In this document: one piece after another, positions 1 to 9,125 of the stretch | Layout of the letters: each line of letters begins with the position of its first letter | How positions within the stretch are numbered: the stretch's first letter is position 1 | Assembly (NCBI GenBank): GCA_029781035.1 | Contig: JAKOXK010000048.1 | Location: forward strand, 53,341 to 117,340 | Length of the DNA stretch: 64,000 nucleotides | Origin: Armatimonadota bacterium | GTDB lineage: Bacteria; Armatimonadota; Fimbriimonadia; Fimbriimonadales; Fimbriimonadaceae | Direction of reading: 5' to 3' | Program-made: the position numbers and the translations under genes | Notes under the pieces: generated by a model | Told to the model about the DNA's origin: nothing | Databases searched by the model: none | What the model saw: the letters and a program-made list of their open reading frames with translations, nothing else

Positions 1-471
1 ACAGTCATCGAGAAGGGGGATGTGCTGGTCATGGACTACGGATGCAGCATCGACGGCTATATGAGCGACATCACGCGGACAGTTGTGCTGGGAGCGCCTT
101 CGCCTGAGCAGTGCTCGGTCTATGACACCGTGTATCGAGCCCACATGGCCGCGCGAGAGGCCATTCGCCCAGGCGTTCTGGCCGAAGAGATCGACAAAGC
201 CGCACGGCGCGTCATCGTGGAAGCGGGCTATGGCGATTTCTTCATCCATCGCACTGGACATGGGCTCGGACTCAGAATCCACGAGGAGCCGTACATCTGT
301 GCCGGCAACCAGCACCGCCTCGAGCCAGGGAACGTCTTCAGCATCGAGCCAGGCATCTACTTGCCCGGTCGGTTTGGAGTCCGGATCGAGAACATCGTTG
401 CCGTCACGGAGGACGGTCACGAAAGTATGAACGCAGAGCCGAGTTCCACACTCCGTTCCGTTGCGTTCTAG
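1..471 (+). CDS. M24 family metallopeptidase (Xaa-Pro aminopeptidase type), 3' part
   Basis: This is the C-terminal catalytic part of a pita-bread fold (M24) metallopeptidase. The frame is open from the first base of the window, so the gene begins upstream. All five dinuclear metal ligands of the family are visible: Asp in VMDYG, Asp in SDITRT, His in TGHGLG, Glu in SIEPGIY and Glu in VRIENI. The order and spacing match Xaa-Pro aminopeptidase/prolidase rather than methionine aminopeptidase, although the subfamily is not certain without the N-terminal domain. No signal peptide can be judged. The gene ends in a CTAG that is shared with the stop codon of the convergent gene on the other strand. 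Confidence 0.9.
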   Translation, partial: TVIEKGDVLVMDYGCSIDGYMSDITRTVVLGAPSPEQCSVYDTVYRAHMAAREAIRPGVLAEEIDKAARRVIVEAGYGDFFIHRTGHGLGLRIHEEPYICAGNQHRLEPGNVFSIEPGIYLPGRFGVRIENIVAVTEDGHESMNAEPSSTLRSVAF

Positions 472-1202
472 CTGTGGCGCCTTCGCGACAGAAGGCCGAC
501 CGCGCAAAGACCACCGAAGACGGCCAGAGGTCCGAGTTCGGGCACCGTCTGCTCGTGGCTGGAACTGCCACCGATACCAATGGCGACTAGGAACGGGAGC
601 ACGTTCACGACGTTGAAGCTGGGAGCGTGGACGACGGGCAACGCGGGTGCGATAGGCGCGAGTTCCGCGGCATTGGCTTCCATGCCCGCAGGCGCCATGG
701 CCTCAGCCGGCATCGAGGTCGGGATCGTCGTAGGCTCCTTGACGGCGATCAGGCTTCGCTGCTGATCAACCGGGGAAACGGCGAATTCCGGCGCGACCTG
801 CGCCACGCCTATGTCTGTTCCTCGGACAAGGGGATTGCCACAGGAGGCTTTGAGCACTGGTTCGCCAGTCTTGTCCTTCCAGACCAGCGTGCCCTTCTTG
901 TAATAGAGGGCCCTCTGACGCACTTCTTCCCATTTGGGAACGTTGTAGACCAGGTAGACCCCATCTTCTTGGAGACGGTCCAGTGTCAAGCCGTCCACCA
1001 TCTGGATCACTTCGTCCTTGGTCATACCGAAGTGCCGCATGTATCGGTCGGCTACGACAGAATCCGTACGGATCTGATCCTCCAATTCCGCTTTGGTATA
1101 CGCTGGACGATTGAGGAAGCTATTGGGCTCTGTCCTCGCCAAGGCACTACTAGCCACCGCGGCGACTGCAATGACCGCAAACAGAATTCGAAGTAACCTC
1201 AT
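468..1202 (-). CDS. Secreted protein with PEP-CTERM-like C-terminal anchor
   Basis: A 244-residue protein of unknown function. It starts with a clear signal peptide (MRLLRILFAVIAVAAVASSALA) of which the hydrophobic core is residues 4-20. It ends with a PEP-CTERM-like tail: a VPELG motif, a hydrophobic stretch of about 15 residues and a basic SRRRHS end. In the known families such tails are cut by an exosortase, but no exosortase gene is in the window. The middle (about residues 30-130) has no domain I recognise; residues 150-200 are rich in Ala and Pro. It overlaps the upstream convergent peptidase gene by 4 bp. The sorting-signal reading is good; the function is unknown. Confidence 0.75.
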   Translation of the reverse strand: MRLLRILFAVIAVAAVASSALARTEPNSFLNRPAYTKAELEDQIRTDSVVADRYMRHFGMTKDEVIQMVDGLTLDRLQEDGVYLVYNVPKWEEVRQRALYYKKGTLVWKDKTGEPVLKASCGNPLVRGTDIGVAQVAPEFAVSPVDQQRSLIAVKEPTTIPTSMPAEAMAPAGMEANAAELAPIAPALPVVHAPSFNVVNVLPFLVAIGIGGSSSHEQTVPELGPLAVFGGLCAVGLLSRRRHS

Positions 1203-1336
1203 CTCTCACTACCCTTGCTTCTGACGTCCTTCACCCAGGTTCAATCAGAGCATACTAAGGATCCGATGGATATCTTGACCGCAAGATTAGGGCCAATGTT
1301 CATTGTACTCCTAAGAATCTCTACTTTTCGAGTCCC

Positions 1337-2047
1337 TCACGGGTCTTGGTCGCGAGTACCGACCGCATACTGACGCGCTTTCTGCGCCCTCTCGATAACC
1401 TCTAGTGCATCTCGGGCCGCCGATTGTTCAGCTTCTTTCTTCGACCGACCGGCACCCTCGCCCATGACCTCGTTGTCAAAGACCACCTGGACCGTGAACC
1501 GTCGGTCGTGGGAAAGGCCGGTCTCGTGCACGACTCGGTAGAGTGGGGTTCGGCGCCACATAGCCTGGGCTACTTCCTGGAGCCGTGATTTATAGTCGTT
1601 CGGGCTGACGTCGCCCGCACTGACTTGCATGAGGAATGGGTTCAGTTGCTCGAGCACGAACCAACGTGCCTTCTCAAGACCGGATTCGATGTAAATCGCT
1701 CCGATGACGGCTTCGAAAACGTCGCACAGCACAGCAGGACGGCTCCGACCCCCTGCCGACTCCTCGCTCGGGCTGAGGCGGAGCCGTTGATCGAGGCCCA
1801 GTTTGAGTGCCGTTTCGGCAAGAGGACCTTCTTGAACCACACTCGACCGCGCCTTGCTCATCATCCCCTGATCCCAGTCCGGATGATGCTCGTAAAGGTA
1901 CTGCGCGATGATAAGGCCGAGCACCGCGTCGCCGAAGAACTCAAGCCTCTCATAACTGTCGTACACCGAGTCTTCTGCCGACGACCGATGGGTCATGGCC
2001 AACTGGAACAGGTCCTCGCTCTTCAGGGGGATTGAGTTGGGGATCAT
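1337..2047 (-). CDS. rnc: Ribonuclease III
   Basis: A 236-residue RNase III, the normal length for the bacterial class 1 enzyme, which cuts double-stranded RNA in rRNA and mRNA processing. The catalytic signature YERLEFFGDAVLG is at about residues 31-43, and the second acidic pair is in DVFEAVIGAIYIESG. A C-terminal double-stranded RNA-binding domain follows, starting near DYKSRLQEV and running to the alanine-rich ARDALEVIE. The start codon ATG overlaps the stop of the upstream aminotransferase gene by 4 bp, so the two are translationally coupled. The pairing with an aminotransferase is not the usual acpP/rnc arrangement; acpP lies far away at 47690. Confidence 0.95.
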   Translation of the reverse strand: MIPNSIPLKSEDLFQLAMTHRSSAEDSVYDSYERLEFFGDAVLGLIIAQYLYEHHPDWDQGMMSKARSSVVQEGPLAETALKLGLDQRLRLSPSEESAGGRSRPAVLCDVFEAVIGAIYIESGLEKARWFVLEQLNPFLMQVSAGDVSPNDYKSRLQEVAQAMWRRTPLYRVVHETGLSHDRRFTVQVVFDNEVMGEGAGRSKKEAEQSAARDALEVIERAQKARQYAVGTRDQDP

Positions 2048-3231
2048 GCGGAAAGCCGTGCGAGCGCCTGCCCGATTCGAGCCACCCCGCGTTCAATGTC
2101 CTCACGAGATGCTGCGTAAGAGAGCCTGACATGGGCGGGAGCCCCAAAGACCGACCCTGGCACCGTCGCCACAAGTGCCTCTTCCAGCAAGAATGTGGCC
2201 AAAGCACTGTCGTCAGGAATTCCGCCGCTGAGGAACCGACCGATGTCGGGGAGAGCATAGAAGGCCCCCATCGGTGTCTCAATCTGAACACCTGGAATCG
2301 CACGGAGGAGCTTAAGGATCAAATCTCGACGGCCCTCGAACTCCTCGCGCATGTGCTCGATGTCCATCGGATCCATTTGAAGCGCCGCCAAAGCTCCTGC
2401 CTGAGCAAAGCTTGTCGCATTGCTGGTCACCTGGTCTTGTAGGTTCGACATCGCTTTCGCCACTTCGATCGGTGCCGCCGCATACCCGACGCGCCAACCC
2501 GTCATAGAAAAGGACTTGCTGCACCCGTTGATCGTCACCGTGCGGTCGGCCACCTCTGGGCCGAGCGAGGCTGGGCTCACCGCACTAGCCCCATAGACAA
2601 GCCGTTCGTAGATCTCGTCACTAATGATCCAGAAGTCCCGCTTGACCGCCTGCTCGGCCAGCCATTCAAGGGTCTCTCGGCTCAGAACTGCTCCTGCAGG
2701 GTTCGAGGGTGAATTGATCACGATCGCCTTTGTCCGGCTTGAGAAGGCAGCCTCAAAGTCTTCCCGACGAGGCTGAAAGCCCTCTTCGTGCCGTGTCTGG
2801 ACGATCACGGGCTTTCCGCCTGCGATAGCGACTTGCTCCGTGTAGGTCATCCAGTAAGGGGCGATGACGATCACTTCATCGCCAGGATCGACCAACGTCA
2901 TGAAAGAGTTGAAGAGGCTGTGTTTCGCGCCACAGGAAACGATGACCTGCTCTGGTGAGACCCGAATGTCATTCTCGCGTTCGAGCTTGGCCACGATAGC
3001 CTCGCGAAGAGCGGGCATGCCTGGCGTCGGAAGGTATTTGGTGAGTCCGTCGCGCATCGCCTTTATCGCAGCCTCCACGATCGGTTCGGGCGTCGGGAAG
3101 TCAGGTTCACCGGCCCCAAAAGACACGACGTCATGCCCTTGGGCCTTCAATTGTTTGGCTTTGGCCGTGATTGCGAGCGTCGGGGACGGGCTGAGGAGTC
3201 GGGTGCGGGACGCAAGGCTCTCGGTCTTCAC
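2044..3231 (-). CDS. aspC: Class I pyridoxal-phosphate aminotransferase (aspartate aminotransferase type)
   Basis: A 395-residue fold-type I aminotransferase, likely transferring the amino group between aspartate and 2-oxoglutarate. Visible motifs are SFGAGEPDFPTP near the N-terminus, SPSNPAGAV for cofactor and substrate binding, SDEIYERL, and the lysine region CSKSFSMTGWRVGY in which the Lys forms the Schiff base. The start is GTG. A TATCCT hexamer on the minus strand lies 9 nt before it, so the leader is only a few nucleotides long. rnc follows with a 4-bp overlap. Prephenate/aspartate dual specificity, seen in some relatives, cannot be ruled out. Confidence 0.9.
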   Translation of the reverse strand: MKTESLASRTRLLSPSPTLAITAKAKQLKAQGHDVVSFGAGEPDFPTPEPIVEAAIKAMRDGLTKYLPTPGMPALREAIVAKLERENDIRVSPEQVIVSCGAKHSLFNSFMTLVDPGDEVIVIAPYWMTYTEQVAIAGGKPVIVQTRHEEGFQPRREDFEAAFSSRTKAIVINSPSNPAGAVLSRETLEWLAEQAVKRDFWIISDEIYERLVYGASAVSPASLGPEVADRTVTINGCSKSFSMTGWRVGYAAAPIEVAKAMSNLQDQVTSNATSFAQAGALAALQMDPMDIEHMREEFEGRRDLILKLLRAIPGVQIETPMGAFYALPDIGRFLSGGIPDDSALATFLLEEALVATVPGSVFGAPAHVRLSYAASREDIERGVARIGQALARLSA

Positions 3232-3294
3232 TACAACTCAAGGATACCAGCGCATCCTGATACACCCAGCCGACCCCTCCTCGCCGGGTTGTCC

Positions 3295-3300
3295 CATAAT
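3295..3300 (+). promoter_or_regulatory. -10 element (CATAAT) for the FecCD permease
   Basis: CATAAT ends 6 nt before an in-frame GTG at 3307, placing the predicted first transcribed base at or next to the start codon. The ATG at 3299 overlaps the hexamer and is in another frame, so it cannot be the start. Confidence 0.6.
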
Positions 3301-3306
3301 GCCCGT

Positions 3307-4296
3307 GTGCCCCTCCGTCCGCTGCCGTGGAAACACCTGGCCTGGGCTCTCTCGGCGGTCATAGTCGCGCTTGTCGCCTATCTCGCCATTGGTAGCGTGA
3401 CGATCCCACTTCCCGTCATTCTCATGAATTTGGCCCTCGGAAACACAGGAGGGAGCGGTGACAACCTGATTCTGTGGCAGATTCGGATGCCTCGGGCCTG
3501 CGCCTGCGTCTGTGTCGGGGCGATTCTCGGCTCGGCAGGCGCCGTCTTCCAGGCCCTCTTCCGGAACCCTCTGGCCGAACCCACCCTTATCGGAGTGTCA
3601 AGCGGGGCAGCGGTGGGTGGCACGTTCGCCATCCTCGTCGGGCTCGATGCCGGCCTTGGCCGTGTCGGTTTTGCCGCGCTCGGCGCCCTGGGCAGTCTCG
3701 GACTGGTGATGGCTCTTGCCAGGAGACAGGGTTCCATCAACGTACAGACACTGCTCGTCAGCGGCGTCGTGATCGGCACGATGCTTTCGGGTTTGACAAC
3801 CTTGAACCTCACTTTGGCTGGGCTCAATGTGAACATCCTGTGGTGGCTGTTGGGCAGCGCCACTCCCATGTTCTGGAACCGTGTGGAGCTCCTCTTTGTG
3901 ACGGGACTTGTGGGCTCGGGCCTCCTCCTGCTTCAGAGCCGGAAACTCAATGCCTTGACCCTCGGTGAGTTCATGGCGGAGCGCCAAGGAGTAGACGTCA
4001 AGCGGCTCAAGTGGATCGTCCTGGGGGCCGGAACCGCAATGACGGGTGTCGCGGTCGGAACGGTCGGGATCGTCGGCTTTGTCGGTCTCATCGGGCCGCA
4101 CCTCGCCCGTCGGGTCGTGGGAAACGACCTCCGGGCCTCCCTGCCCTTGTCTTGCCTCTTGGGATCGCTGATCCTTCTCGTTTCGGACAATCTGGCCCAA
4201 AGACTGATTCCTGGTGGTGGCGAGGTTCCGTTGGGGGCCGTCACCGCTGTGCTGGGCGCTCCGGTCCTTCTTTGGATGCTGAGGAGAAAGGGCTAG
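3307..4296 (+). CDS. FecCD/BtuC-type ABC transporter permease
   Basis: A 329-residue integral membrane permease of the FecCD family, which forms the inner-membrane channel of importers for iron-siderophore, heme or cobalamin. About nine to ten hydrophobic segments are visible. Family hallmarks are RMPRACACVCVGAILGSAGAVFQ near residue 60, NPLAEPTLIGVSSGA, and the late segment GFVGLIGPHLARRVVG, which contacts the ATPase. I chose GTG 3307 because a CATAAT box sits 6 nt upstream; earlier in-frame starts would overlap the divergent aminotransferase gene. No ATPase or binding-protein gene is adjacent, so the substrate cannot be inferred and the partners must be elsewhere. Confidence 0.85.
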   Translation: MPLRPLPWKHLAWALSAVIVALVAYLAIGSVTIPLPVILMNLALGNTGGSGDNLILWQIRMPRACACVCVGAILGSAGAVFQALFRNPLAEPTLIGVSSGAAVGGTFAILVGLDAGLGRVGFAALGALGSLGLVMALARRQGSINVQTLLVSGVVIGTMLSGLTTLNLTLAGLNVNILWWLLGSATPMFWNRVELLFVTGLVGSGLLLLQSRKLNALTLGEFMAERQGVDVKRLKWIVLGAGTAMTGVAVGTVGIVGFVGLIGPHLARRVVGNDLRASLPLSCLLGSLILLVSDNLAQRLIPGGGEVPLGAVTAVLGAPVLLWMLRRKG

Positions 4297-4312
4297 TCAG
4301 CGACCCCTCTCA

Positions 4313-5404
4313 CTACTTCCGGAACGGCCGGCACAGGGGATCCCCGACGACCACGTCCTTCCACTTCACGACGAGTGAAGCCATCGAAAACGACTCGGCC
4401 AAGTTGTAGCCCTTCGTATAGCGGTCGAACAAGACCTGGGGGTTGGCGAGTGCGAAAGTGTAAGGCTCGCTGACATAGCCTTTCACCCCCGTGACACCTT
4501 GTGCGATGAGGTCGGTGATCTGGCTTTGTCCGCCCGACAGCTTAGCGAAGCTACGGGCGCTGGTCGAGACAAACGTCTCGGCGATCGCGCCAGGTAGGAA
4601 CTTCAACTTGTGGTATGTGTCTTCGCTGAAGCCCGAGTCGTTGCTGCCCCAACTCGTGTAGCCGATCAGAGCCTCTGACGGCGCGACGAACGCCCCCGTT
4701 GTCTCCAAAGCGCTCTTGAAGCCTGCCGCCCTTAGCGAAGCGTCAGCATCGCCAAGGGCCTTGTTGAAGGCTCCGTAGCCCCCATCAGTCCTGTTCCCTG
4801 CTTGGTCAAAGAAAAACGGGCCCTTGACAGGCTTTGCCGCCAACGAGTCGTCCACCAACTTCTTGGCGTCGGCGACGCTCTCGCCATCCAGTCTGGTCAC
4901 GAGCAGCATTCCTCCAAACTTGTTACTGGCGAACGGCTCGTCCTTTAGAAAGAACGGGTTGACCGACCGTTTGATCTGGTCCGCCTCCGGCTTGGTAATC
5001 GGGCTGATCCCGAGTTTCATCGCGCCGAGAAAGGCGTCGACTCCCCAGCCCCCATCGTTGTCGATCCGCAAGGGAACACCCTTGGTGAGCACGACGTAGT
5101 CGATCCGAGTCTTGCTCCGGTCGACGGCTTCTCGGACCGGCTTCTCAAGATCCTTGACATAGTCGGCATAGGGGACGTTGTCGGTCGTGACGGTCTGGAT
5201 TACGAGCACGTTCTCTTTCGGCACGCCACGCCTGTCGCGGTAATAGTTGCCAATCTCGACGCTGTCGGTGCTCGCCTGGTTCTCGACGACCAAAACGTGG
5301 CTGGCTTCTTCCCGCTCCTGGGGCGTCAGGTCGCTCGCTGGATCCCAGTAACAGGCAAGGTTGAGGGCAAGGACGACGGTCCACATGGCGATCCACCGAG
5401 TCAT
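4313..5404 (-). CDS. TIGR03790 family protein
   Basis: A 363-residue exported protein that matches the TIGR03790 pattern: an early VLVVENQASTDSVEIGNYY segment, RGVPKENVLVI, then VLTKGVPLRI, and a late VGDPLCRPF end. The family is widespread in Armatimonadota, Planctomycetes and related groups, and its biochemical role is unknown. I take the ATG at 5404 (MTRWIAMWTV) because it begins a good signal sequence; a longer frame reaching 5518 would run into the upstream gene. A CATAAC hexamer on the minus strand (5414-5419) lies 9 nt before this start. A Cys follows the hydrophobic core (LNLAC), but the -3 residue is Asn, so a lipobox is doubtful. Confidence 0.75.
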   Translation of the reverse strand: MTRWIAMWTVVLALNLACYWDPASDLTPQEREEASHVLVVENQASTDSVEIGNYYRDRRGVPKENVLVIQTVTTDNVPYADYVKDLEKPVREAVDRSKTRIDYVVLTKGVPLRIDNDGGWGVDAFLGAMKLGISPITKPEADQIKRSVNPFFLKDEPFASNKFGGMLLVTRLDGESVADAKKLVDDSLAAKPVKGPFFFDQAGNRTDGGYGAFNKALGDADASLRAAGFKSALETTGAFVAPSEALIGYTSWGSNDSGFSEDTYHKLKFLPGAIAETFVSTSARSFAKLSGGQSQITDLIAQGVTGVKGYVSEPYTFALANPQVLFDRYTKGYNLAESFSMASLVVKWKDVVVGDPLCRPFRK

Positions 5405-5498
5405 CGGTCTAACGTTATGAACGACCCTAGGGCCTGAATGGTGCCCGGTGATCTCCGATAAGCCAACGGAATCCGTCCGTAGGTTCCTGAACCTGTAA

Positions 5499-6626
5499 CT
5501 ATCGAACCGATGTCGCACTCCGGCAGAACTCGGCGACTTTCATCGCCGCATAGGCGGCCTGTTCGTCAGACAAATGCTGGTGAACCGGAAGGCTCAGGCA
5601 CTCGTTGCTGACCTTCTCCGTGACGGGCAGGCCGCGCCATGCCGGACCCCCCGCAAACGGTCTGTACGGTTCGTGAAGATGCAGCGGCACAGGGTAGTAG
5701 ATGCCGCTGTCGATCTGGTTCTCTTTCAGGAAGGCCATCAGGTCGTCGCGACGTGGATGGCGGATCGTCAACTGGTGCCACGTGTTGTTGTTGTCTGGCG
5801 ATGTCACAGGCAGTCCCACGTCCTCGTTCTTCAGGGCGTCCAGGTAGATCTGCGCGACCTCACCCCGGCGTTTGTTCCAAGCCTCCAGTCGCTGGAGCTT
5901 GATCGCCAGAACCGCGGCCTGGACCTCGGACATGCGGCTTGTGTAGCCGACCTCGTCGTAGTAGTAGCGCTCTCGGCCCATACCGTGGATTCGGAGGCTC
6001 CGGCTCCGGCGGTCGACCTCGTCGTCGTTCGTCAGGATCATGCCGCCGTCGCCTGCAGCACCAAGGTTCTTCGTCACGTAGAAGCTCAGTCCGGCAGCTT
6101 TGCCCCAGTTCCCGGCATAGACCCCATCGTGGTGATTGGCGATCGCCTGTGCCGCGTCTTCAAGGACGGTCAAATGGTGTTCCTCGGCGATGCGTGCGAT
6201 CTCTTTGACATTGACCAACTGGCCAAACAGGTGGATGGGTAGGATCGCCTTCGTCCGTGGGGTAATAGCGTCCTCGATCTTCGATGGATCGATGTTGAAC
6301 GTGTCTTCTTCGATGTCCACAAAGACAGGAGTGGCACCCAGTTGGACGACAACCTCGACGCTGGCGACAAATGTGAACGCCGTTGTGATCACTTCGTCCC
6401 CCGGGCCGATGTCACAAGCCTGCATCATGATCCGAAGTGCGTCGGTCCCGCTGTTCACCGCGATGGCGTGCTTGACGCGGTGCAGCCGGGCCAGGTCGTC
6501 CTCGAGCTTGCGGTTCCACTTGCCAAGCACGAAGGCGCTTGTCGCAAAGATCTCGGCAATGGCCGCGTCGATCTCCGACTTGACTTCGTTGTACTGGGCG
6601 GTCAGATCGAGGAAGGGGACACGCAT
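5499..6626 (-). CDS. DegT/DnrJ/EryC1/StrS family PLP aminotransferase
   Basis: A 375-residue sugar aminotransferase-type enzyme, which usually makes amino sugars for cell-surface polysaccharide. Seen motifs are VPFLDLTAQY at the N-terminus, NSGTDALRIMM for phosphate binding, EDAAQAIANHHDG, and the cofactor Lys in SFYVTKNLGAAGDGG. The region YTSRMSEVQAAVL is also typical. No glycosyltransferase or nucleotide-sugar gene is next to it, so the substrate is unknown. The start ATG lies 6 nt after a TAAACT hexamer on the minus strand, so it is probably leaderless. It lies 94 bp upstream of the TIGR03790 gene and may be cotranscribed. Confidence 0.9.
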   Translation of the reverse strand: MRVPFLDLTAQYNEVKSEIDAAIAEIFATSAFVLGKWNRKLEDDLARLHRVKHAIAVNSGTDALRIMMQACDIGPGDEVITTAFTFVASVEVVVQLGATPVFVDIEEDTFNIDPSKIEDAITPRTKAILPIHLFGQLVNVKEIARIAEEHHLTVLEDAAQAIANHHDGVYAGNWGKAAGLSFYVTKNLGAAGDGGMILTNDDEVDRRSRSLRIHGMGRERYYYDEVGYTSRMSEVQAAVLAIKLQRLEAWNKRRGEVAQIYLDALKNEDVGLPVTSPDNNNTWHQLTIRHPRRDDLMAFLKENQIDSGIYYPVPLHLHEPYRPFAGGPAWRGLPVTEKVSNECLSLPVHQHLSDEQAAYAAMKVAEFCRSATSVR

Positions 6627-6632
6627 AAGGAC

Positions 6633-6638
6633 AGTTTA
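6633..6638 (-). promoter_or_regulatory. -10 element (TAAACT) for the DegT aminotransferase
   Basis: On the minus strand TAAACT is followed by 6 nt and then the ATG at 6626. The same hexamer and spacing occur before the GH127 gene. There is no space for a Shine-Dalgarno sequence. Confidence 0.6.
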
Positions 6639-6733
6639 CGTGGAGCGCACCTGAGGCCTAAGGGCGAGAGCAAATCGCAGCAGTCAGAACGGTCTGCGGA
6701 GACCCCCGAAACGGGCTGGTGCCGTCAGCAAGC

Positions 6734-6739
6734 TAGAAT
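6734..6739 (+). promoter_or_regulatory. -10 element (TAGAAT) for the gene at 6746
   Basis: TAGAAT is followed by 6 nt and then ATG 6746, predicting a leaderless transcript. It is about 95 bp from the opposing -10 of the DegT gene. Confidence 0.6.
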
Positions 6740-6745
6740 CACCGC

Positions 6746-7510
6746 ATGGGCAGGAGCTGGCTGAGCCAAGCCAACAACGTGCAGGATATCGGCGTCAATA
6801 CCCATGCCATCAAGTTCAATGCCCAGAACTGGCAAGAGCGGGAGGCTCGCGCTGAGACCAAACAGATGGCTGTCAGACGCCGTGACTTACCGAACACAGT
6901 TCGAGATCCGAGCTTCTTCGGTGGCCGGCTCCACGACAGCGAAGTCCTGTCCATCGTGAGGGACGCTCAAAGGATCACAGTCGAGCTGAACGACAACGCG
7001 GCCAATGAGTTCGCATGGGTTGTCTCCTCGATGGTCGGCAGTGCTGATCCCCCCGCCAATCCGATTCGAATCGCACTCGTGTTCCACGAACCGAACTTCG
7101 TCCGTGCGGCCCGTCACGACCCCGATGGTTGGCTGAAATGGTGCGACTGGGAACACCTCGCACGCACGGATGAGAAAGCGAGTGTCATCCACATAGACGA
7201 CTGGTTCTACGAAGATTCGGGGGCACTCCAGTGGGTCGCCAACCTGTGGAGCCCCTGCCATGGACGACTCAGTGACGACGTCTTCTTGATGATCGATTGC
7301 CACGGTGCCCACGTGATCGACCGTCGGGCCGCCGACATCGAACGAGGCTTCTCCCCAGGCGCACGGAGACTGTGGGAAGACGTTGCCACGGGCGTCGGGC
7401 TTGAATACCCCGGCCATCTGTGGGGAGTCGACGCCGTCGACTATCTCTCGGAACGAATGGCCGTCCGCGGGCTTCGCACCGACGACCTTGTCCCCACCGG
7501 AATGGCGTAG
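6746..7510 (+). CDS. Hypothetical protein
   Basis: A 254-residue soluble protein that I do not recognise. It has no signal peptide or membrane segment. It is rich in Trp, Asp and His in its second half (for example GWLKWCDWEHL, IHIDDWFYEDSG, LMIDCHGAHVIDRR), and could be an enzyme, but no catalytic signature can be named. The start is fixed by a TAGAAT box 6 nt upstream. It is convergent with the AAA+ ATPase gene, with 21 bp between the stop codons. Confidence 0.7.
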   Translation: MGRSWLSQANNVQDIGVNTHAIKFNAQNWQEREARAETKQMAVRRRDLPNTVRDPSFFGGRLHDSEVLSIVRDAQRITVELNDNAANEFAWVVSSMVGSADPPANPIRIALVFHEPNFVRAARHDPDGWLKWCDWEHLARTDEKASVIHIDDWFYEDSGALQWVANLWSPCHGRLSDDVFLMIDCHGAHVIDRRAADIERGFSPGARRLWEDVATGVGLEYPGHLWGVDAVDYLSERMAVRGLRTDDLVPTGMA

Positions 7511-7531
7511 GTCGTCGCAGGTTCGGTCTGC

Positions 7532-9031
7532 TCAGTCCTTCCTAGTCGCGCTCGGCCGAGCCCGAAGCTTGGCCCAAGCGCGCAACGCGGCAATATCTTC
7601 GGCCATCGTTCGACTGAGCGGTACTTGAGCTTTGGCCTCTCCGGAAAGATCCTGGTAGGACAGCTCTCTTCCTTCATCGAAAGCGTGGTTCAAGGCGCCG
7701 ACCACGATCTGTTCGATCTCGGCACCGCTGTAGCCGTCAGTCTCCTTGGCGAGTTCGGGAACCTTGAATTTGCGCGGATCTCTCTTGCGCTTGGCCAGAT
7801 GGATCTTGAAAATGTCCTTGCGTTCGTCGAGATCTGGGAGGTCGACGAAGAAGATCTCATCGAACCGACCTTTGCGCAGGAGTTCTGGCGGCAACGTCGA
7901 CACGTCGTTGGCCGTCGCCACGATGAACACCGGCTTCGTCTTGTCCTGCATCCAGGTCAAGAACGTCGAGAAAACACGCGCGGTCGTCCCGCTGTCACTG
8001 ACCCCGCCGCCACTCATCCCGGCAAAGCCTTTCTCCAGTTCGTCGATCCAGAGGATGCACGGGGCCAAGCTCTCCGCGATCCGGATCGCCTTTCTCATGT
8101 TCTCCTCGCTCTGCCCGACCAAGCTTCCGAAGACCCGGCCCACATCCATCTTCAACATCGGCAGCGAGTAAGCCGCAGAGATCGCCTTGGCAACCAGGGA
8201 CTTGCCGCAACCTTGTACGCCCAGCAGCAACACGCCCTTCGGATAGGGGATACCAAACTCCCGCGCCGCGTCGGTGAAGCTCTTCTCCCGCCGGTTCAGC
8301 CACTCCTTGAGCAGGTCGAGGCCCCCAACGTCGTTCAGACCCTGGTCAGCCGGATAGAACTGGAGTATTCCCGTCTTCCTGACGATCTGCTTCTTCTCTT
8401 CGATGATCTGCTCGACGCTGAGTGTCTTGGTTTCGACAAGACTACGGGCCAAAGCGCTCTCGATCTCGTCCGCCGTGAGCCCTTGGGCGGATCGAACCAA
8501 CATCTCTGTCTGCTTCGCACTCAGATCAACTTTCAGGTTGGGGTTGTCCTTGACCGCGGCCACCGCCTCTTGGATCTGCTTCTCAATGTCCTCTGGGCCT
8601 GGGAACGGAAACTCCATGACCGTGACGTCCTTCTCGAGTTCCAGGGGCAGATTGAGGTTCGGCGAAACGATGAACAGGGTCTGCGTCCGTCCCCGCAACC
8701 TATTGGCCAAGTCCCGCATCAACCTCACGACCCGAGAGTCCTTCATGTAAACATGAAAGTCTTTGAGGAGGAAAACGGTGTACTCGGGCGCCTCGTGCAC
8801 GAGCGCCAAGGCTTCGAGCTCGCCTGGAAGGGATGTTGGCTTGACCGGGCCTGTCGTCCGATTGACAGGCGGCTTCATCCCTTGAGTCACGCTCCACGAG
8901 TGCAGGTTCCGCTGCAGCTTCTGGCTGACTTGCCTGAGAGCTTCCTCAACCCGCCTTTCCTCCCAGGTCACGATGTAGACGATGGGGTACTTGGCGCGCA
9001 TCAAGACTTCGATCTCGTGCAAGGGATCCAT
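7532..9031 (-). CDS. AAA+ ATPase of the Ycf46 type
   Basis: A 499-residue cytoplasmic AAA+ protein. The N-terminal half (residues 1-230) is the family domain, starting [19 protein letters not shown], which in Ycf46 relatives resembles a degenerate AAA module. The C-terminal half is a complete ATPase: Walker A GVQGCGKS near residue 270, Walker [12 protein letters not shown] near 325, sensor region [11 protein letters not shown], arginine fingers in [12 protein letters not shown] and a helical lid with GYSGAEIEQ. Ycf46 proteins of cyanobacteria are linked to carbon and redox responses, but the bacterial role is not settled. I chose ATG 9031 because a TAGGAT hexamer lies 8 nt before it; longer frames run into the LacI gene. 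Confidence 0.85.
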   Translation of the reverse strand: MDPLHEIEVLMRAKYPIVYIVTWEERRVEEALRQVSQKLQRNLHSWSVTQGMKPPVNRTTGPVKPTSLPGELEALALVHEAPEYTVFLLKDFHVYMKDSRVVRLMRDLANRLRGRTQTLFIVSPNLNLPLELEKDVTVMEFPFPGPEDIEKQIQEAVAAVKDNPNLKVDLSAKQTEMLVRSAQGLTADEIESALARSLVETKTLSVEQIIEEKKQIVRKTGILQFYPADQGLNDVGGLDLLKEWLNRREKSFTDAAREFGIPYPKGVLLLGVQGCGKSLVAKAISAAYSLPMLKMDVGRVFGSLVGQSEENMRKAIRIAESLAPCILWIDELEKGFAGMSGGGVSDSGTTARVFSTFLTWMQDKTKPVFIVATANDVSTLPPELLRKGRFDEIFFVDLPDLDERKDIFKIHLAKRKRDPRKFKVPELAKETDGYSGAEIEQIVVGALNHAFDEGRELSYQDLSGEAKAQVPLSRTMAEDIAALRAWAKLRARPSATRKD

Positions 9032-9039
9032 GTGCCGAA

Positions 9040-9045
9040 ATCCTA
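9040..9045 (-). promoter_or_regulatory. -10 element (TAGGAT) for the Ycf46-like ATPase
   Basis: On the minus strand TAGGAT is followed by 8 nt and then ATG 9031, implying a leader of one or two nucleotides. It faces away from the LacI promoter at 9113. Confidence 0.5.
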
Positions 9046-9112
9046 CCTCTTGGCCCCGTTGCCCAGGCTCCAGGAGTCTGAGGCGTCGGAGCCACCCTGT
9101 GTCGAACTCCGA

Positions 9113-9118
9113 TATAAT
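9113..9118 (+). promoter_or_regulatory. Consensus -10 (TATAAT) for the LacI-type regulator
   Basis: A perfect TATAAT followed by 7 nt and ATG 9126. An in-frame ATG at 9117 overlaps the hexamer and so is excluded as the start. No clear -35 is visible at the expected distance. Confidence 0.75.
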
Positions 9119-9125
9119 GCGCCGG

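Noticed and set aside
9032..9112. LacI operator between the ATPase and regulator genes
   Set aside because: I found no inverted repeat of the length and symmetry normally bound by LacI-type proteins.
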